This document shows, piece after piece, positions 9,592 to 19,272 of a DNA stretch of 64,000 nucleotides. The notes under the pieces were generated by a model that saw nothing but the letters and a program-made list of their open reading frames with translations, was not told the DNA's origin and did not search any database. This DNA comes from Desulfovibrio sp. JC022 (GTDB taxonomy: Bacteria; Desulfobacterota; Desulfovibrionia; Desulfovibrionales; Desulfovibrionaceae). Within the stretch, counting starts at the first letter, position 1; every line of letters begins with the position of its first letter. Location: positions 49,055 through 113,054 of the forward strand of contig NZ_VOPZ01000002.1 in assembly GCF_010470665.1 (NCBI RefSeq). Direction: 5' to 3'. The translations under genes were made by a program, and so were the position numbers.

Positions 9592-9631
9592 AAAAAGCGG
9601 TGGAGTTGGTTTCAACTTCACCGCTTTTTTT
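9592..9631 (+). terminator. Intrinsic terminator after asd
   Basis: Stem AAAGCGGTGGAGTT / AACTTCACCGCTTT with one G-T pair, loop GGTTTC, and a run of seven T at the 3' side. Confidence 0.9.
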
Positions 9632-9711
9632 ATTCTCTATTCCCACTTGCGAAAGTCTGCCCTTTGGAGCTAGTGTAATCCGGCTTTACGGAAGAGGAAT
9701 TCCCGAAGCTT

Positions 9712-10713
9712 ATGGCGGTTATGATCCCTGATGGGGTTAAAATAAATTTATGGAGTCCGGAATTGATTAAAAAAGTAGACAGTAACGAATATATTGATGC
9801 TATGCTTTCCGCCATGCGCGCGGGAACTGAAAAGATTTGCGCATTTTACGAACACCGAATCGGGTTGGTCTGCACCGATCCCAAACTCATGCTCATGCCT
9901 TGGGATGACCATCTGGTCCATCGCGGTGATGGTGTTTTTGAAAGCATGAAATTTGTGGACGGCAAACTTTATCAGCTTCAACCACACCTGCGCCGCATGA
10001 AGCGTTCTGCCCGCACAATCAGCCTGGAACCGCCCTGTTCATGGAATGAACTTGGCAACATTATACTGGAAGTAGCCGGAGCGTCCGGTGTAGATTCCGG
10101 CATGGTCCGCGTAATGCTCGGCCGTGGTGCCGGCGGCTTCGGCATCAGCCCCTATGAATGCCCGGTCCCTTCCCTGTATGTCGTAGTCTACAGACACGAG
10201 CCCAAACCGGAATCATGGTATGAAAAAGGCGTAACCGCTTTCAGGAGCAAAGTTCCGGCAAAACAGCCTTATCTGGCAACAATCAAATCAATTGACTACC
10301 TGCCTAACGTAATGATGAAGATCAATGCGAAAGAGGAAGGATTTGATGTACCCTTCTGCTTTGACAGCCTAAGTTTCCTTGCTGAAGGAGCAACGGAAAA
10401 TGTCTGCATTGTAAGCCCTGATGGTAAGCTCTACACTCCAAAATTCACCAACTCGCTGGCCGGAACAACCATTGCCCGCGCCCTACAGTTAATCGAAGAT
10501 GAGATTGAAGTGGATTTCCGGGCCATCTCCGAAGAAGACATCCTGCTGGCAAAAGAAGTTATCATCTGCGGCACATCCATTGATGCTGTAGGCGTTGTGC
10601 GCTTCAACAAAAAGCCCATTCACGATGTCCGCCCCGGTCCCATCTGCAAACGCATGCGCGAGCTGCTGCAAAAGGATCTTGAAGAAACGGGAACACCGAT
10701 TATTAAAAGCTAA
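9712..10713 (+). CDS. Class IV PLP aminotransferase (BCAT/D-amino-acid/ADC lyase fold)
   Basis: A 333-aa fold type IV PLP enzyme. Motifs are VHRGDGVFESMKF, RVMLGRGAGGFG, the PLP-binding Lys in TIKSIDYLPNVM, and EGATENVCIVSPDGKLYTP, followed by SLAGTTIARAL. These place it with branched-chain aminotransferases, D-alanine aminotransferases and aminodeoxychorismate lyases. Sequence alone does not separate these activities, so no symbol is given. About 45 N-terminal residues precede the usual fold. It is monocistronic and followed by a strong terminator shared with the convergent cobI. Confidence 0.85.
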   Translation: MAVMIPDGVKINLWSPELIKKVDSNEYIDAMLSAMRAGTEKICAFYEHRIGLVCTDPKLMLMPWDDHLVHRGDGVFESMKFVDGKLYQLQPHLRRMKRSARTISLEPPCSWNELGNIILEVAGASGVDSGMVRVMLGRGAGGFGISPYECPVPSLYVVVYRHEPKPESWYEKGVTAFRSKVPAKQPYLATIKSIDYLPNVMMKINAKEEGFDVPFCFDSLSFLAEGATENVCIVSPDGKLYTPKFTNSLAGTTIARALQLIEDEIEVDFRAISEEDILLAKEVIICGTSIDAVGVVRFNKKPIHDVRPGPICKRMRELLQKDLEETGTPIIKS

Positions 10714-10715
10714 AA

Positions 10716-10753
10716 TTAAGGGCCGTGAATCTCGCAGGATTCACGGCCCTTAA
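10716..10753. terminator. Bidirectional intrinsic terminator
   Basis: Perfect stem TTAAGGGCCGTGAATC / GATTCACGGCCCTTAA with a 6-base loop, between the convergent aminotransferase and cobI genes. A or T runs occur on both sides. Confidence 0.9.
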
Positions 10754-10774
10754 AATTTCTTACAAATTTAACAA

Positions 10775-11482
10775 CTACTTCTTGGCAGTCAAAAGCATAA
10801 GTGAAAGATAGTTCGTTTTTTCCGGCACCTCGTTGATGTCCAGATAAATAGCCTCGCCATCCAGACCCAGACGGGTGTAGAATTTAACATCCATCTTATT
10901 CATTTCATTTACAGTATCACGCAATTCAGGAAAATTACGGTAGGCCTTCAAAATCACTGCGTTATCTACGTTTCCCAAAGACTCTGCAAATTTCTCAGGA
11001 TCAGCAACGCCGGAAGTGAGCAACAAATTCTGCCCGGACTCCACCAGCACCTGCTGTGATCTTGCAGCTGCGGCCTGATAGGAGGTAATGCCGGGCACAA
11101 CCTCAAATTCAACATCAGGACAAAGACGCTTCATGGTCTGCATCATGTAGCCGAAAGTGGAATAAATCAGCGGATCGCCAAGAGTCAGAAATGCTGCTGT
11201 TTTGCCACCTTCCAACTGCTGGCAAGCAATGCGACAGTTCTCTTCCCAAGCATCGTTTAAAATGTCTTTATCGCGGGTCATGGGATAGCCAAGCTTGACT
11301 ACTTCGCAATCATCACGCACGAATTCGGATGCTATTTCAAGGGAATGGGAATACTCGTTCTTTGTGGAAGAAGCGGCAAAAACCACGTCCACTTTTTCAA
11401 GTACACGAACAGCCCTAACGGTCAGCAGATCAGAATCACCGGGACCGACCCCGATTCCATATATTTTTCCGGAATTACTCAT
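10775..11482 (-). CDS. cobI/cbiL: Precorrin-2 / cobalt-factor II C20-methyltransferase
   Basis: Methylates C20 of the corrin precursor with SAM during B12 synthesis; in an anaerobe the cobalt-factor II form (CbiL) is expected. The 235-aa protein has the tetrapyrrole methylase motifs GIGVGPGDSDLLTVRAVRVL, LTLGDPLIYSTFGYM and VVPGITSYQAAAA in the normal order. It is the last gene of the riboswitch-headed operon, and its ATG directly follows the stop of the binding-protein gene. Confidence 0.93.
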   Translation of the reverse strand: MSNSGKIYGIGVGPGDSDLLTVRAVRVLEKVDVVFAASSTKNEYSHSLEIASEFVRDDCEVVKLGYPMTRDKDILNDAWEENCRIACQQLEGGKTAAFLTLGDPLIYSTFGYMMQTMKRLCPDVEFEVVPGITSYQAAAARSQQVLVESGQNLLLTSGVADPEKFAESLGNVDNAVILKAYRNFPELRDTVNEMNKMDVKFYTRLGLDGEAIYLDINEVPEKTNYLSLMLLTAKK

Positions 11483-12388
11483 TTACTTCTCTTTGTTATT
11501 AAGCAGGAAGTCCGCGAGAATCTCAACAGCTTCCACATTTCTCGGACCGGGTCGGGAAAAAACCGACTCATCCACCTTTAAAATTCTTTTGTCACGCACC
11601 GCTTCAATCAACTTGAAATGGTTTCGCTCATCGGGCTTGACCGGAGACGGATTCATACGTCCGCTTTGGTATACATAATTCTGGGGATTGAGCCGCATCA
11701 ACTCTTCTTCGCCCATGCGCACAATCTTTTTATGGTTACCAACGCAATTAAATCCCCCGGCCCGACGGATAATATCATTCACAATGGAACCCTGCCCTGC
11801 TGCCAGCAGGTTGGGATAACGTATTTCAAAAAACACGGATGGCAGCACTGATGATGTCACATATTTCTGCAACACCGCACTAAGCCGCGTATCCATTGAC
11901 TCGATCAATTTATCCGCTGCCCCCGGCTTCCCGGTAAGTACGCCCAGCCTGTTAATAACGGAAAACATCTCCTCAAACGAGGCTACCTGAAACATGGCAC
12001 ACGGAATTCCCCGCGTTTTGAGCGGTTCAAGAGCTGTTGCCGCTTGTGACCTTCCGGCCATCTGCAAAACAAGATCAGGCTTAAGAGCCACTATCAGTTC
12101 CGGATTGGGCCGCATATGAGTACCGATAGACGGAAGCTTGATTATCTGCTCAGGATAATGATCCGCAGCGGTGCGGGCCACCAGCCGATCTCCGAGATCC
12201 ATGGCGTACAAAATTTCATTAAAAGATCCGTACAAGGCTACGATGCGCTTAGCCGGAGCCTGCAAAGTTATTTCATTGCCGAAGTCATCGGTAATGGAAA
12301 CCGCGGCCTGCGCCCCAGATACGAAACCAGACGCAAAAACACCTGCGAAACTAATCAGCAGCAGGAGAAAAAAGAACCTGCGGAACAT
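11483..12388 (-). CDS. Periplasmic corrinoid/iron-complex binding protein (BtuF-like)
   Basis: Solute-binding component of a FecCD/BtuCD-type importer. A signal peptide (MFRRFFFLLLLIS to GAQAA) is followed by VSITDDFGNEITLQAPAKRIVALYGSFNEILYAMDLGDRLV, the opening of the helical-backbone binding-protein family, and later PDLVLQM. The frame is open to 12433; I chose ATG 12388 because it directly starts the signal peptide, giving 301 aa. Even so its start overlaps the end of the ATPase gene by 38 nt. Position under a cobalamin riboswitch and next to cobI and cbiK indicates a corrinoid or cobalt-related substrate; this is inference. Confidence 0.85.
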   Translation of the reverse strand: MFRRFFFLLLLISFAGVFASGFVSGAQAAVSITDDFGNEITLQAPAKRIVALYGSFNEILYAMDLGDRLVARTAADHYPEQIIKLPSIGTHMRPNPELIVALKPDLVLQMAGRSQAATALEPLKTRGIPCAMFQVASFEEMFSVINRLGVLTGKPGAADKLIESMDTRLSAVLQKYVTSSVLPSVFFEIRYPNLLAAGQGSIVNDIIRRAGGFNCVGNHKKIVRMGEEELMRLNPQNYVYQSGRMNPSPVKPDERNHFKLIEAVRDKRILKVDESVFSRPGPRNVEAVEILADFLLNNKEK

Positions 12389-13127
12389 GGAGGCTCGGAT
12401 GCTCCACAATCGCAACAGATGTTTCATAAACATTTGAAATATTTTCCTCTGTAATTACATCAGCAGGTGAACCATCCAGCATGACTCTTCCCTGAGAAAG
12501 AAAGACCAGCCGATCAAAATAAAGGGCCGCCAAATTGAGATCATGGATCACGCAGACAATGGTCGCCCCATGGCGGTTCATGTTTTTCAGGAGATCAAAA
12601 AGCTCTATCTTCCCGGCAACATCAACACCGGAAGAAGCTTCATCAAGCACCATCAACCGGGCTTGCTGGGCCACAGTGCGAGCCATAAGCACTCTCTGAA
12701 ACTCACCACCGGAAAGCTCGGCAACCGAACGCTCTGTCAGGTGGCTTATACCGACTCTTTCGATGGCCTCGGTACAAATCCGTTCATCCTCTCCGTCATA
12801 ACCGAAAAAGCCGGACCCATGCGCGTAACGGCCCATCATGACCATGGATTTCACAGTCAGCCCGAAAGCGGGGTCCACCCGTTGCGGAAGCACAGCCATA
12901 ATCCCGGCAAGTTCGCGAGGACGGTATGAATCAACCGTGCTACCGTCAATCTCAATACACCCTCCCAAAGGGGGGAGGACACCGGAAATTGATGAGACAA
13001 GAGTTGTCTTACCGCTACCGTTGGGACCGAGTATGGCGGTCATGGACCCTGCGGGGAACTCGAGATTCAGCCCATGCAGGACTTCACGCCCTGCGTATCC
13101 GGCTTTCAAGTCCGTAATTTTAATCAT
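12351..13127 (-). CDS. ABC ATPase of corrinoid/siderophore importer (BtuD/FecE-like)
   Basis: 258-aa ATPase that powers the adjacent permease. Walker A is GPNGSGKTT near residues 34-42, the signature is LSGGEFQRVLMART, Walker B is LMVLDEASSGVD, and the switch His is in VCVIHDLNLAAL. Its start overlaps the permease stop by 4 nt (ATGA), and its 3' end overlaps the binding-protein gene, so translation is likely coupled. Corrinoid uptake is inferred from the operon. Confidence 0.92.
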   Translation of the reverse strand: MIKITDLKAGYAGREVLHGLNLEFPAGSMTAILGPNGSGKTTLVSSISGVLPPLGGCIEIDGSTVDSYRPRELAGIMAVLPQRVDPAFGLTVKSMVMMGRYAHGSGFFGYDGEDERICTEAIERVGISHLTERSVAELSGGEFQRVLMARTVAQQARLMVLDEASSGVDVAGKIELFDLLKNMNRHGATIVCVIHDLNLAALYFDRLVFLSQGRVMLDGSPADVITEENISNVYETSVAIVEHPSLHVPQVLFSPAAD

Positions 13128-14191
13128 GAGCCGGCCCCGCTACTTCCATTAAAACCGGAGCGTAACACAATGCAGAAAAACGGACCGCCAAGTAACGCAG
13201 TGACCACGCCCACCGGAAGCTCCTCACCACCGGAAAGCAATGACCGGGCAATGACATCAGACCAGACCAACAGCAATCCTCCCAGCAGGGAAGATGAAAG
13301 CAAAAGCGGCCTGTGTTCTGCACCCTGAAACATGCGCACCAGATGTGGAACAATCAATCCCACAAATCCTATAATCCCGGAAACAGCCACCGCCGCCCCG
13401 GTCAACAGCCCGGAACCGATAAGCAGTGCCATACGAACACGAGAAACATCCATGCCCAAATGACGGGCCTGTGTTTCACCGAGAGAAAGAATATCCAGTT
13501 CGCGTGAGTAGTATATCAGCGGAATCATTCCGGCGATAAAGTACGGCATAAAAAGCTGCAAATGTGACCAGCCCCGCCCCTGAAAGCTGCCCATAATCCA
13601 AAAAACTATGGAAGTTACGGACTCCTCATCAAGGGACTTGAGCAGGGAAATGAGCGCGGAAAGAAATGTAGCCACCACAATCCCGGCAAGGACCATGGTT
13701 TCCCGACGTAATCTTCCGCCGATCCTGCCCAGCATGAGCACTGCGCCAAGCGCAGCCATTGCCCCGGCAAGGGCAGCCAGCGGCAGAAACAGGTTCCCGA
13801 ATCTGGACCAAAGCTCCGCGCCGAGCATAGTCGAGCCGGAAAAAATCGCCAGACTGGCCCCGAAAGCCGCCCCGCTGCTAACTCCAAGAGTAAACGGATC
13901 AGCCAAAGGGTTGCGCAGGATGCCCTGATAAACAGTCCCGGCAACAGCAAGCGACATTCCCACCAAAAATGATAGACAAACCCGGCTGAGTCGCAGATCG
14001 ATAATGATAAAAGAAAGTGCTGAATCAACTTTATCTGCACCCAAACCCAAAGCAGTCTTAAAGGCCGCCAAGACCTGAGCAGATTCAGTAGGATAAGCCC
14101 CGAAAAGACAGGCGGCGAAAATGGAAATCGGCACGAGCAATGACAGTACAATGACTGCCTGCGCCCTTCTGTTACCTGAAAATTCCATCAT
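13124..14191 (-). CDS. FecCD/BtuC-family permease
   Basis: About 355 aa with roughly ten membrane segments. It has the family signatures GMSLAVAGTVYQGILRNPLADPFTLGVSSGAAFGA and ISGIIGFVGLIVPHLVRMFQGAEHR, plus GRIGGRLRRETMVLAGI. It forms the inner-membrane channel with the ATPase downstream. GTG 14194, ATG 14191 and ATG 14188 are all possible starts. It follows cbiK in the cobalamin-riboswitch operon. Confidence 0.93.
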   Translation of the reverse strand: MMEFSGNRRAQAVIVLSLLVPISIFAACLFGAYPTESAQVLAAFKTALGLGADKVDSALSFIIIDLRLSRVCLSFLVGMSLAVAGTVYQGILRNPLADPFTLGVSSGAAFGASLAIFSGSTMLGAELWSRFGNLFLPLAALAGAMAALGAVLMLGRIGGRLRRETMVLAGIVVATFLSALISLLKSLDEESVTSIVFWIMGSFQGRGWSHLQLFMPYFIAGMIPLIYYSRELDILSLGETQARHLGMDVSRVRMALLIGSGLLTGAAVAVSGIIGFVGLIVPHLVRMFQGAEHRPLLLSSSLLGGLLLVWSDVIARSLLSGGEELPVGVVTALLGGPFFCIVLRSGFNGSSGAGS

Positions 14192-14206
14192 CACCGCCCG
14201 GTTTAA

Positions 14207-15109
14207 TTAATGGTCGCCAAGGTGCTTGAAAGCAACCTTGAGGTGATCAACCCAGATGTCCAAAACCTGCGGAAATTCAGCGGTTCCCTTAAGCACGGGA
14301 ACACACTTGTAACCCAGCTTGGACAGCTCGGATTTCCATGAATCAGCCTCATCTCCTGCCATATCGTTACGGGCATGGTCACCTGCAACAGACATGTAAG
14401 GCATGAGGTAGACTTTCTTGGCTTTGCTCTTTTTGAGCAGAACTTTAACGTCATCAAGGGAAGGTGCGCCTTCAACTGTACCAACGAAAATATTGGAATC
14501 AACCTTGGAAAAGTAATCCTGAGAAGCGGGATAGTAGATATTAGCGGCGTGGTGGGTTCCGTGACCCATAAGTACAACAGCATCCTTGGCCTTACGGTCC
14601 TTGGGTATGTTGGCGATAATGGCCTTCACAGTGCGCTGCATATCTTTGTCGGAATAAAGAAGCGGCTTGCCTACGGTAACTTTGCTCATGCCTTTGGGCA
14701 TACCTTCAAACCTTTTTACGGTGTCACTGATGCCCTCAAATTCCTCACCGGGGATGGTGTGCAGGGACTGCACTGCAACATGGGTGAAACCTTCATCCAT
14801 CATCTTGGTCATAGCCATAACCGGGGAATCCACAGCACGGCCTTCTTTTGCCAGAATATTTCTGATGATAGCGGAAGAATAGGACCAACGAACAGGTACA
14901 CCGGGAAAAGCCTTTTTCACGGCCTTGTCGATTGCATCAAACGCAGGTTTGGTTTCAACCATGCTGGAACCGAAAGCGGACAGCATAATACCTTTTTTTA
15001 CAGACTTTCCTTCACCATGTCCGGCCATGGCAAATGAAGGGATCAGCAGAAAACAAACCAGAATAAATGCGGGGATGAACTTGAATTTGTCCCCAAAACG
15101 GCACTGCAT
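14207..15109 (-). CDS. cbiK: Periplasmic sirohydrochlorin cobaltochelatase CbiK
   Basis: A 300-aa class II chelatase that inserts Co2+ (or Fe2+) into sirohydrochlorin. Unusually for a chelatase, it begins with a signal peptide (FIPAFILVCFLLIPSFAMA), matching the exported CbiK form known in Desulfovibrio. The catalytic His residues are visible in VLMGHGTHHAAN and MSVAGDHARNDMAG. KGIMLSAFGSSMVETKPAFDAI is the usual opening of the fold. A GAGGAG lies upstream of the ATG. It is the first gene after the cobalamin riboswitch and precedes the BtuC-like permease, suggesting work in metal or tetrapyrrole handling outside the cytoplasm. Confidence 0.93.
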   Translation of the reverse strand: MQCRFGDKFKFIPAFILVCFLLIPSFAMAGHGEGKSVKKGIMLSAFGSSMVETKPAFDAIDKAVKKAFPGVPVRWSYSSAIIRNILAKEGRAVDSPVMAMTKMMDEGFTHVAVQSLHTIPGEEFEGISDTVKRFEGMPKGMSKVTVGKPLLYSDKDMQRTVKAIIANIPKDRKAKDAVVLMGHGTHHAANIYYPASQDYFSKVDSNIFVGTVEGAPSLDDVKVLLKKSKAKKVYLMPYMSVAGDHARNDMAGDEADSWKSELSKLGYKCVPVLKGTAEFPQVLDIWVDHLKVAFKHLGDH

Positions 15110-15230
15110 AACAGTCTCCTCAAATTGGGGGGCTTAAAAAAAGGTAAACCACACACGCGAGTGCATGCGCAGCAATTTCTGACAGGTAAAAGCCCCGTTA
15201 ACCGTCAGAATGATCGTGATTTGCACCCGG

Positions 15231-15402
15231 GCAGGTCTTCCGACTCGTCCTATTCCACCCGGCCTTCCCGAAAATTAATTCAGTGGCACACGGAACCGGA
15301 ATTATTCCGGTCACACGGGATGAAACCTTGCAGGACTCACGGCGGCGGGTCCGTCCCCGACTTTAACGGGGTTCCCTATTAAGCTCGTGAGAGCACCTCA
15401 GG
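15231..15402 (-). promoter_or_regulatory. Cobalamin (AdoCbl) riboswitch
   Basis: Read on the minus strand, this leader has the ordered conserved blocks of the B12 element: GGTGCTCTCACGAGC, TTAATAGGGAA, CGCCGTGAGTCCTGCAAGG, the B12 box GCCACTG at 15281-15287, then GGGAAGGC and GGAAGACCTGCC at the 3' end. It lies 120 nt upstream of cbiK and is expected to switch the whole cbiK-permease-ATPase-binding protein-cobI operon off when cobalamin is abundant. Confidence 0.93.
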
Positions 15403-15488
15403 CAAAAGCTAGATATGATTGTTCACTCGCATTGTCAATGCAGACGGCTGATATACACTATCTTAGCTGTCTGATAATTTTAGCCCTG

Positions 15489-16820
15489 TTAACGCGCGGC
15501 CAACGGCCCGTCCCCGATTCCGGGCCAAATACGGATCATACCCAACAATGCACGCAGGCTGGTCCAAATCCCGGCAACAACCCAGATCCAGAACAACATA
15601 TGCTGCGGATGAAACCAATCTACCACATAAAGGAGTCCGACACTTGTAAGAACCGCAATGAGCATGGCATTCCGCAGATAGCGGTAATCACCGGTTCCAA
15701 GATGGATTCCGTCGGTAGCGAAGGAGAGCGCGTTGATGGGCTGCAAGAAAGTGACTGCCAGCCATGCAGGTCCGAAAACCATGGCGGATTCTTCCGGTAC
15801 CAGCAACCAGACCACAGGCTGCTGTCCCAGATACATACCGATGGTCAGCACAACCCCGGTGGCGAAGCTCCATTTACAGACCAGTGCCGCGACTTTACGC
15901 GCGGTCACACGATCGGCACGGCCCACAAAATAGCCCACCAGCGACTGTCCGCTGATAGCAAAAGCATCTAGAAAAAGAGCCAGAAAAACAAAAAACTGGC
16001 GGATAGCCTGATGCGCCGCACCGGATTCCGCCCCGGCTTTAGTAGCAAAACGGGTACAGAGCAGCAAAAACATACAGACGCACCCGGTACGCACAAACAT
16101 ATCACCGCCGATAACAAAAAGCCTGCGTGCGTCAGCAAAGCTGAATCCGGTATTAAATCCATAATGTTTACGAACAACCAGCACCGCCCAAACCGCACCA
16201 ATCCATTGACTAATGGAACTTGCCAGAGCAGCACCGCCCACCCCCATAACGGGAAACGGTCCCTTACCGAAAACAAGGCACCAGTCCAGCACGACGTTGA
16301 TCACATTCATGCCCACCGCAATCCACAGCGGGGAGCGCATATCCTGATAACCGCGCAAAGACCCAAAGCAGGCAAGAACAATCAATACAGCCGGTCCACC
16401 CAGCAAACGGTAGCTCATGTAATCTACTGCCAGATTGCGAACAGCACCTTCTCCGCCCATCATCACCGCAATACTGCTTAGAAATGGATAGACAAAAACA
16501 ATCAAAGCCAATCCCAGCACAGCGGAAATGCCCGCAGCCATCCAGCCAAGGGACGAAGCCCGTTCAAGATCGTCCTTACCCAAGGCATGCGAAACTTCAG
16601 TCTGGGTGCCGATGCCCAGAAATCCAAAAATCCAAAAGACAGACGAGAATACAATGGTCCCGATACCAAGCGAGGCCAGCGCTTCCGGGCCGAGTTTGGC
16701 AACAAATGCAGTATCCACCAGCCCGGTCAAAGGCTCGGCGACCATAGAAAAAAGAACCGGAATTGCCAAAGTAAGCAATGTCCGGTTCGGTTTAATTTCA
16801 AAGGGATGTTTTTGAGTCAT
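15489..16820 (-). CDS. MATE family efflux transporter (DinF type)
   Basis: A 443-aa membrane protein with about 12 hydrophobic segments. The N-terminal IKPNRTLLTLAIPVLFSMVAEPLTGLVDTAFVAKLGPEALASLGIG is typical of the DinF branch of MATE cation/drug antiporters. It starts 2 nt after the trmFO stop and is probably co-transcribed with it. Substrate unknown. Confidence 0.9.
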   Translation of the reverse strand: MTQKHPFEIKPNRTLLTLAIPVLFSMVAEPLTGLVDTAFVAKLGPEALASLGIGTIVFSSVFWIFGFLGIGTQTEVSHALGKDDLERASSLGWMAAGISAVLGLALIVFVYPFLSSIAVMMGGEGAVRNLAVDYMSYRLLGGPAVLIVLACFGSLRGYQDMRSPLWIAVGMNVINVVLDWCLVFGKGPFPVMGVGGAALASSISQWIGAVWAVLVVRKHYGFNTGFSFADARRLFVIGGDMFVRTGCVCMFLLLCTRFATKAGAESGAAHQAIRQFFVFLALFLDAFAISGQSLVGYFVGRADRVTARKVAALVCKWSFATGVVLTIGMYLGQQPVVWLLVPEESAMVFGPAWLAVTFLQPINALSFATDGIHLGTGDYRYLRNAMLIAVLTSVGLLYVVDWFHPQHMLFWIWVVAGIWTSLRALLGMIRIWPGIGDGPLAAR

Positions 16821-16822
16821 TA

Positions 16823-18142
16823 CTATTTAATATTCTCTTCAAACCAAGCTTCAAATAATTCCATAGCACGTTTGCCGTAGAGTTCTTTACGAACCCGTTT
16901 AGGTGCGCGCTTATTCAATGCAGGCATGAGTCCGAACTGGACGTTGGAGGGTTGGAAATTCTTTTTCTTTTCGCGCAAATGCCCGAGCAATGCGCCCATG
17001 GAGGTTTCCGGCGGCGGTGCGGGAAGTTCATTGCCTTTGGCCTGCTCTGCAAGCATGCGTCCTACCCAGAGACCGCAGGCTGCGGATTCAAGATAGCCTT
17101 CCACACCGGTAATCTGTCCGGCAAGATGAATACGCGAATCAGCCTTGAGGGCCAGTTTTTCGTCCAACACTTCAGGAGCGTTTACATAGGTGTTGCGATG
17201 GATAGACCCCATGCGCAGAAATTCCACATCTTCAAGGCCGGGAATCATGCGAAAAATACGTTTTTGCTCAGGGTACTTAAGCTTGGTCTGGAAACCTACG
17301 AGGTTAAAGGCGGTTTTGTCTTTGTTTTCAGCACGCAACTGAACCACGGCGTGTGCCTGTTCTTCTGTGCGCGGATCAATGAGACCTACAGGCTTGAGCG
17401 GTCCGAATGACAGAGTTTTCTCGCCACGGTCTGCCATTTCCTCAATGGGCAGACAGCCTTCGAAATGAATTTCTTTTTCGAACTCGCGGGGCACAACGCG
17501 TTCCCCTTCCTTAAGCTCCTTGATAAATTCGGCGTACTGTTCCTCGTTCATAGGACAGTTCAGGTAGTCGTCATCTTCAGGCTTGTAGCGGGAGCCGTAA
17601 AAAGCCACATCCATATTCACAGAATCGCGGCTGACAATGGGCGCGATGGCATCATAAAAATATAAACGCTGTTCGCCGATCTTGGCGATAAGACTTTCGG
17701 TCAGCCCTTCGGAAGCCAGCGGTCCGGCGCAAACAACGACCTTTGAAAAATCTGCAAGTTCGGGATCATCAAGGGAACTGATTTCCTTACGGACTACAGT
17801 AATGAATTCATTCTGTTCAATTTCCTCGGTAACCAGTCTGGAGAAAACTTCACGGTCAACGGCCAGCGCGGAACCAGCGGGCACACGGGCCTGCATGGCG
17901 GCTTTCATGAGCACGGAATCAAGGGCTTCCATCTCCTTTTTAAGCACCCCGATGGCGGTATTCAACTCACCGGAACGCAAGGAGTTGGAACAGACCAGCT
18001 CAGCCAGACCGGGCAAATGATGGGCCTCGGAATATTTATCGGGCTTCATTTCATAAAGAACTACCGAAACTTCAGCCTTGGCCAGCTGCATTGCACATTC
18101 ACACCCAGCCAGCCCGCCACCGATTACTGCGATTTTATCCAC
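16823..18142 (-). CDS. trmFO: Folate-dependent tRNA (uracil-54-C5)-methyltransferase
   Basis: Makes ribothymidine at tRNA position 54 using methylene-tetrahydrofolate and FAD. The 439-aa protein begins with the dinucleotide-binding IAVIGGGLAGCECAMQLA. It has YEMKPDKYSEAHHLPGLAELVCSNSLRS with the conserved Cys, FYDAIAPIVS, and the C-terminal GQITGVEGYLESAACGLWVG. All are family marks of TrmFO (Gid). First gene of a two-gene minus-strand unit with the MATE pump, divergent from the peptide ABC ATPase genes. Confidence 0.95.
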   Translation of the reverse strand: MDKIAVIGGGLAGCECAMQLAKAEVSVVLYEMKPDKYSEAHHLPGLAELVCSNSLRSGELNTAIGVLKKEMEALDSVLMKAAMQARVPAGSALAVDREVFSRLVTEEIEQNEFITVVRKEISSLDDPELADFSKVVVCAGPLASEGLTESLIAKIGEQRLYFYDAIAPIVSRDSVNMDVAFYGSRYKPEDDDYLNCPMNEEQYAEFIKELKEGERVVPREFEKEIHFEGCLPIEEMADRGEKTLSFGPLKPVGLIDPRTEEQAHAVVQLRAENKDKTAFNLVGFQTKLKYPEQKRIFRMIPGLEDVEFLRMGSIHRNTYVNAPEVLDEKLALKADSRIHLAGQITGVEGYLESAACGLWVGRMLAEQAKGNELPAPPPETSMGALLGHLREKKKNFQPSNVQFGLMPALNKRAPKRVRKELYGKRAMELFEAWFEENIK

Positions 18143-18241
18143 GTATATTACTCCAAAGTCGATTGAATTTTTTAAGTATCTAAACTAATAAATAATAGAT
18201 GTGTTTCGCGATCCTGCAAAATTATACATAACTCACCATTT

Positions 18242-19204
18242 ATGACCGCACCTATCTTAAAAATCAAGAATCTGACCACATCTTTCGCCACTCCAGGCGG
18301 AATCATCAAGGCTGTGGATAATGCCAGTCTGGACTTAGGGCAAGGAGAAACTTTAGCCATTGTCGGGGAATCCGGCTGCGGCAAGACCGTGCTCTCCCTC
18401 TCAATTATGGGACTTATCCCCGATCCGCCGGGGCGAATCACTGACGGACAGGTTCTTTATCGCGATCAGGACCTTGTGCAACTATCCGAACAGGAAATGC
18501 AAAAAATTCGCGGTAACCACCTCTCCATGGTCTTTCAAGAACCTATGACCTCACTTAATCCGGTTTTCAAAATCGGAGACCAGATCGGCGAAACCTTACG
18601 TTTGCACAAGGGCATGGATAAACAGCAGGCCGCCGAAGCCGCAGTAGACGCCCTCAAACAAGTAGGCATTCCCAATCCGCACAAGCGACTCGACAATTTT
18701 CCCCACGAACTGAGCGGCGGCATGCGTCAACGGGTCATGATCGCCATGGCTCTGGTCTGTTCCCCGGAAGTTCTCATTGCTGACGAACCGACCACCGCAC
18801 TGGACGTAACCATCCAAGCACAGATCCTGCGTCTGCTGGATGATCTGAAACACACAATGAACGGTTCGCTCATGCTCATTACTCATGATCTGGGAGTGGT
18901 GGCAAGGGTCGCCACAAGAGTTGCTGTCATGTATGCAGGACAGATTGTGGAATCCGCATCCATCTCTGAAATTTTCAAGGAACCGCTGCATCCGTACACT
19001 CAGGGATTACTCAATTCAGTACCGAGGCTGGGTTGCCGCACCGAACTCACCCCCATTCCCGGAAATGTCCCGGCCCTGCTTGATCTGCCCAAAGGCTGCC
19101 GCTTCCATCCGCGCTGTGAAAGGGCCTTTGCCCTTTGCCGCGAGCAGGAACCTCAACTATTAGATAAGAACGGCAGGCAGGTACGCTGCTGGCTGCATAC
19201 TTAA
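18242..19204 (+). CDS. Oligopeptide/dipeptide ABC transporter ATPase (DppD/OppD type)
   Basis: A 320-aa ATPase of a peptide or nickel importer. Walker A is [11 protein letters not shown] (Thr-Val in place of the common Ser-Thr), signature [15 protein letters not shown], Walker [13 protein letters not shown]. The C-terminal oligopeptide-family domain contains [13 protein letters not shown], a Cys motif seen in this subfamily that may bind an iron-sulfur cluster. It pairs with the gene at 19273, but no permease or binding protein is nearby, so the partner membrane proteins must be encoded elsewhere. Confidence 0.92.
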   Translation: MTAPILKIKNLTTSFATPGGIIKAVDNASLDLGQGETLAIVGESGCGKTVLSLSIMGLIPDPPGRITDGQVLYRDQDLVQLSEQEMQKIRGNHLSMVFQEPMTSLNPVFKIGDQIGETLRLHKGMDKQQAAEAAVDALKQVGIPNPHKRLDNFPHELSGGMRQRVMIAMALVCSPEVLIADEPTTALDVTIQAQILRLLDDLKHTMNGSLMLITHDLGVVARVATRVAVMYAGQIVESASISEIFKEPLHPYTQGLLNSVPRLGCRTELTPIPGNVPALLDLPKGCRFHPRCERAFALCREQEPQLLDKNGRQVRCWLHT

Positions 19205-19272
19205 TGTGATAGAAAATTAAATTTAATATTATTGAATTTAACGAACGCAACACTGCCATAAATGAGTTGAGA

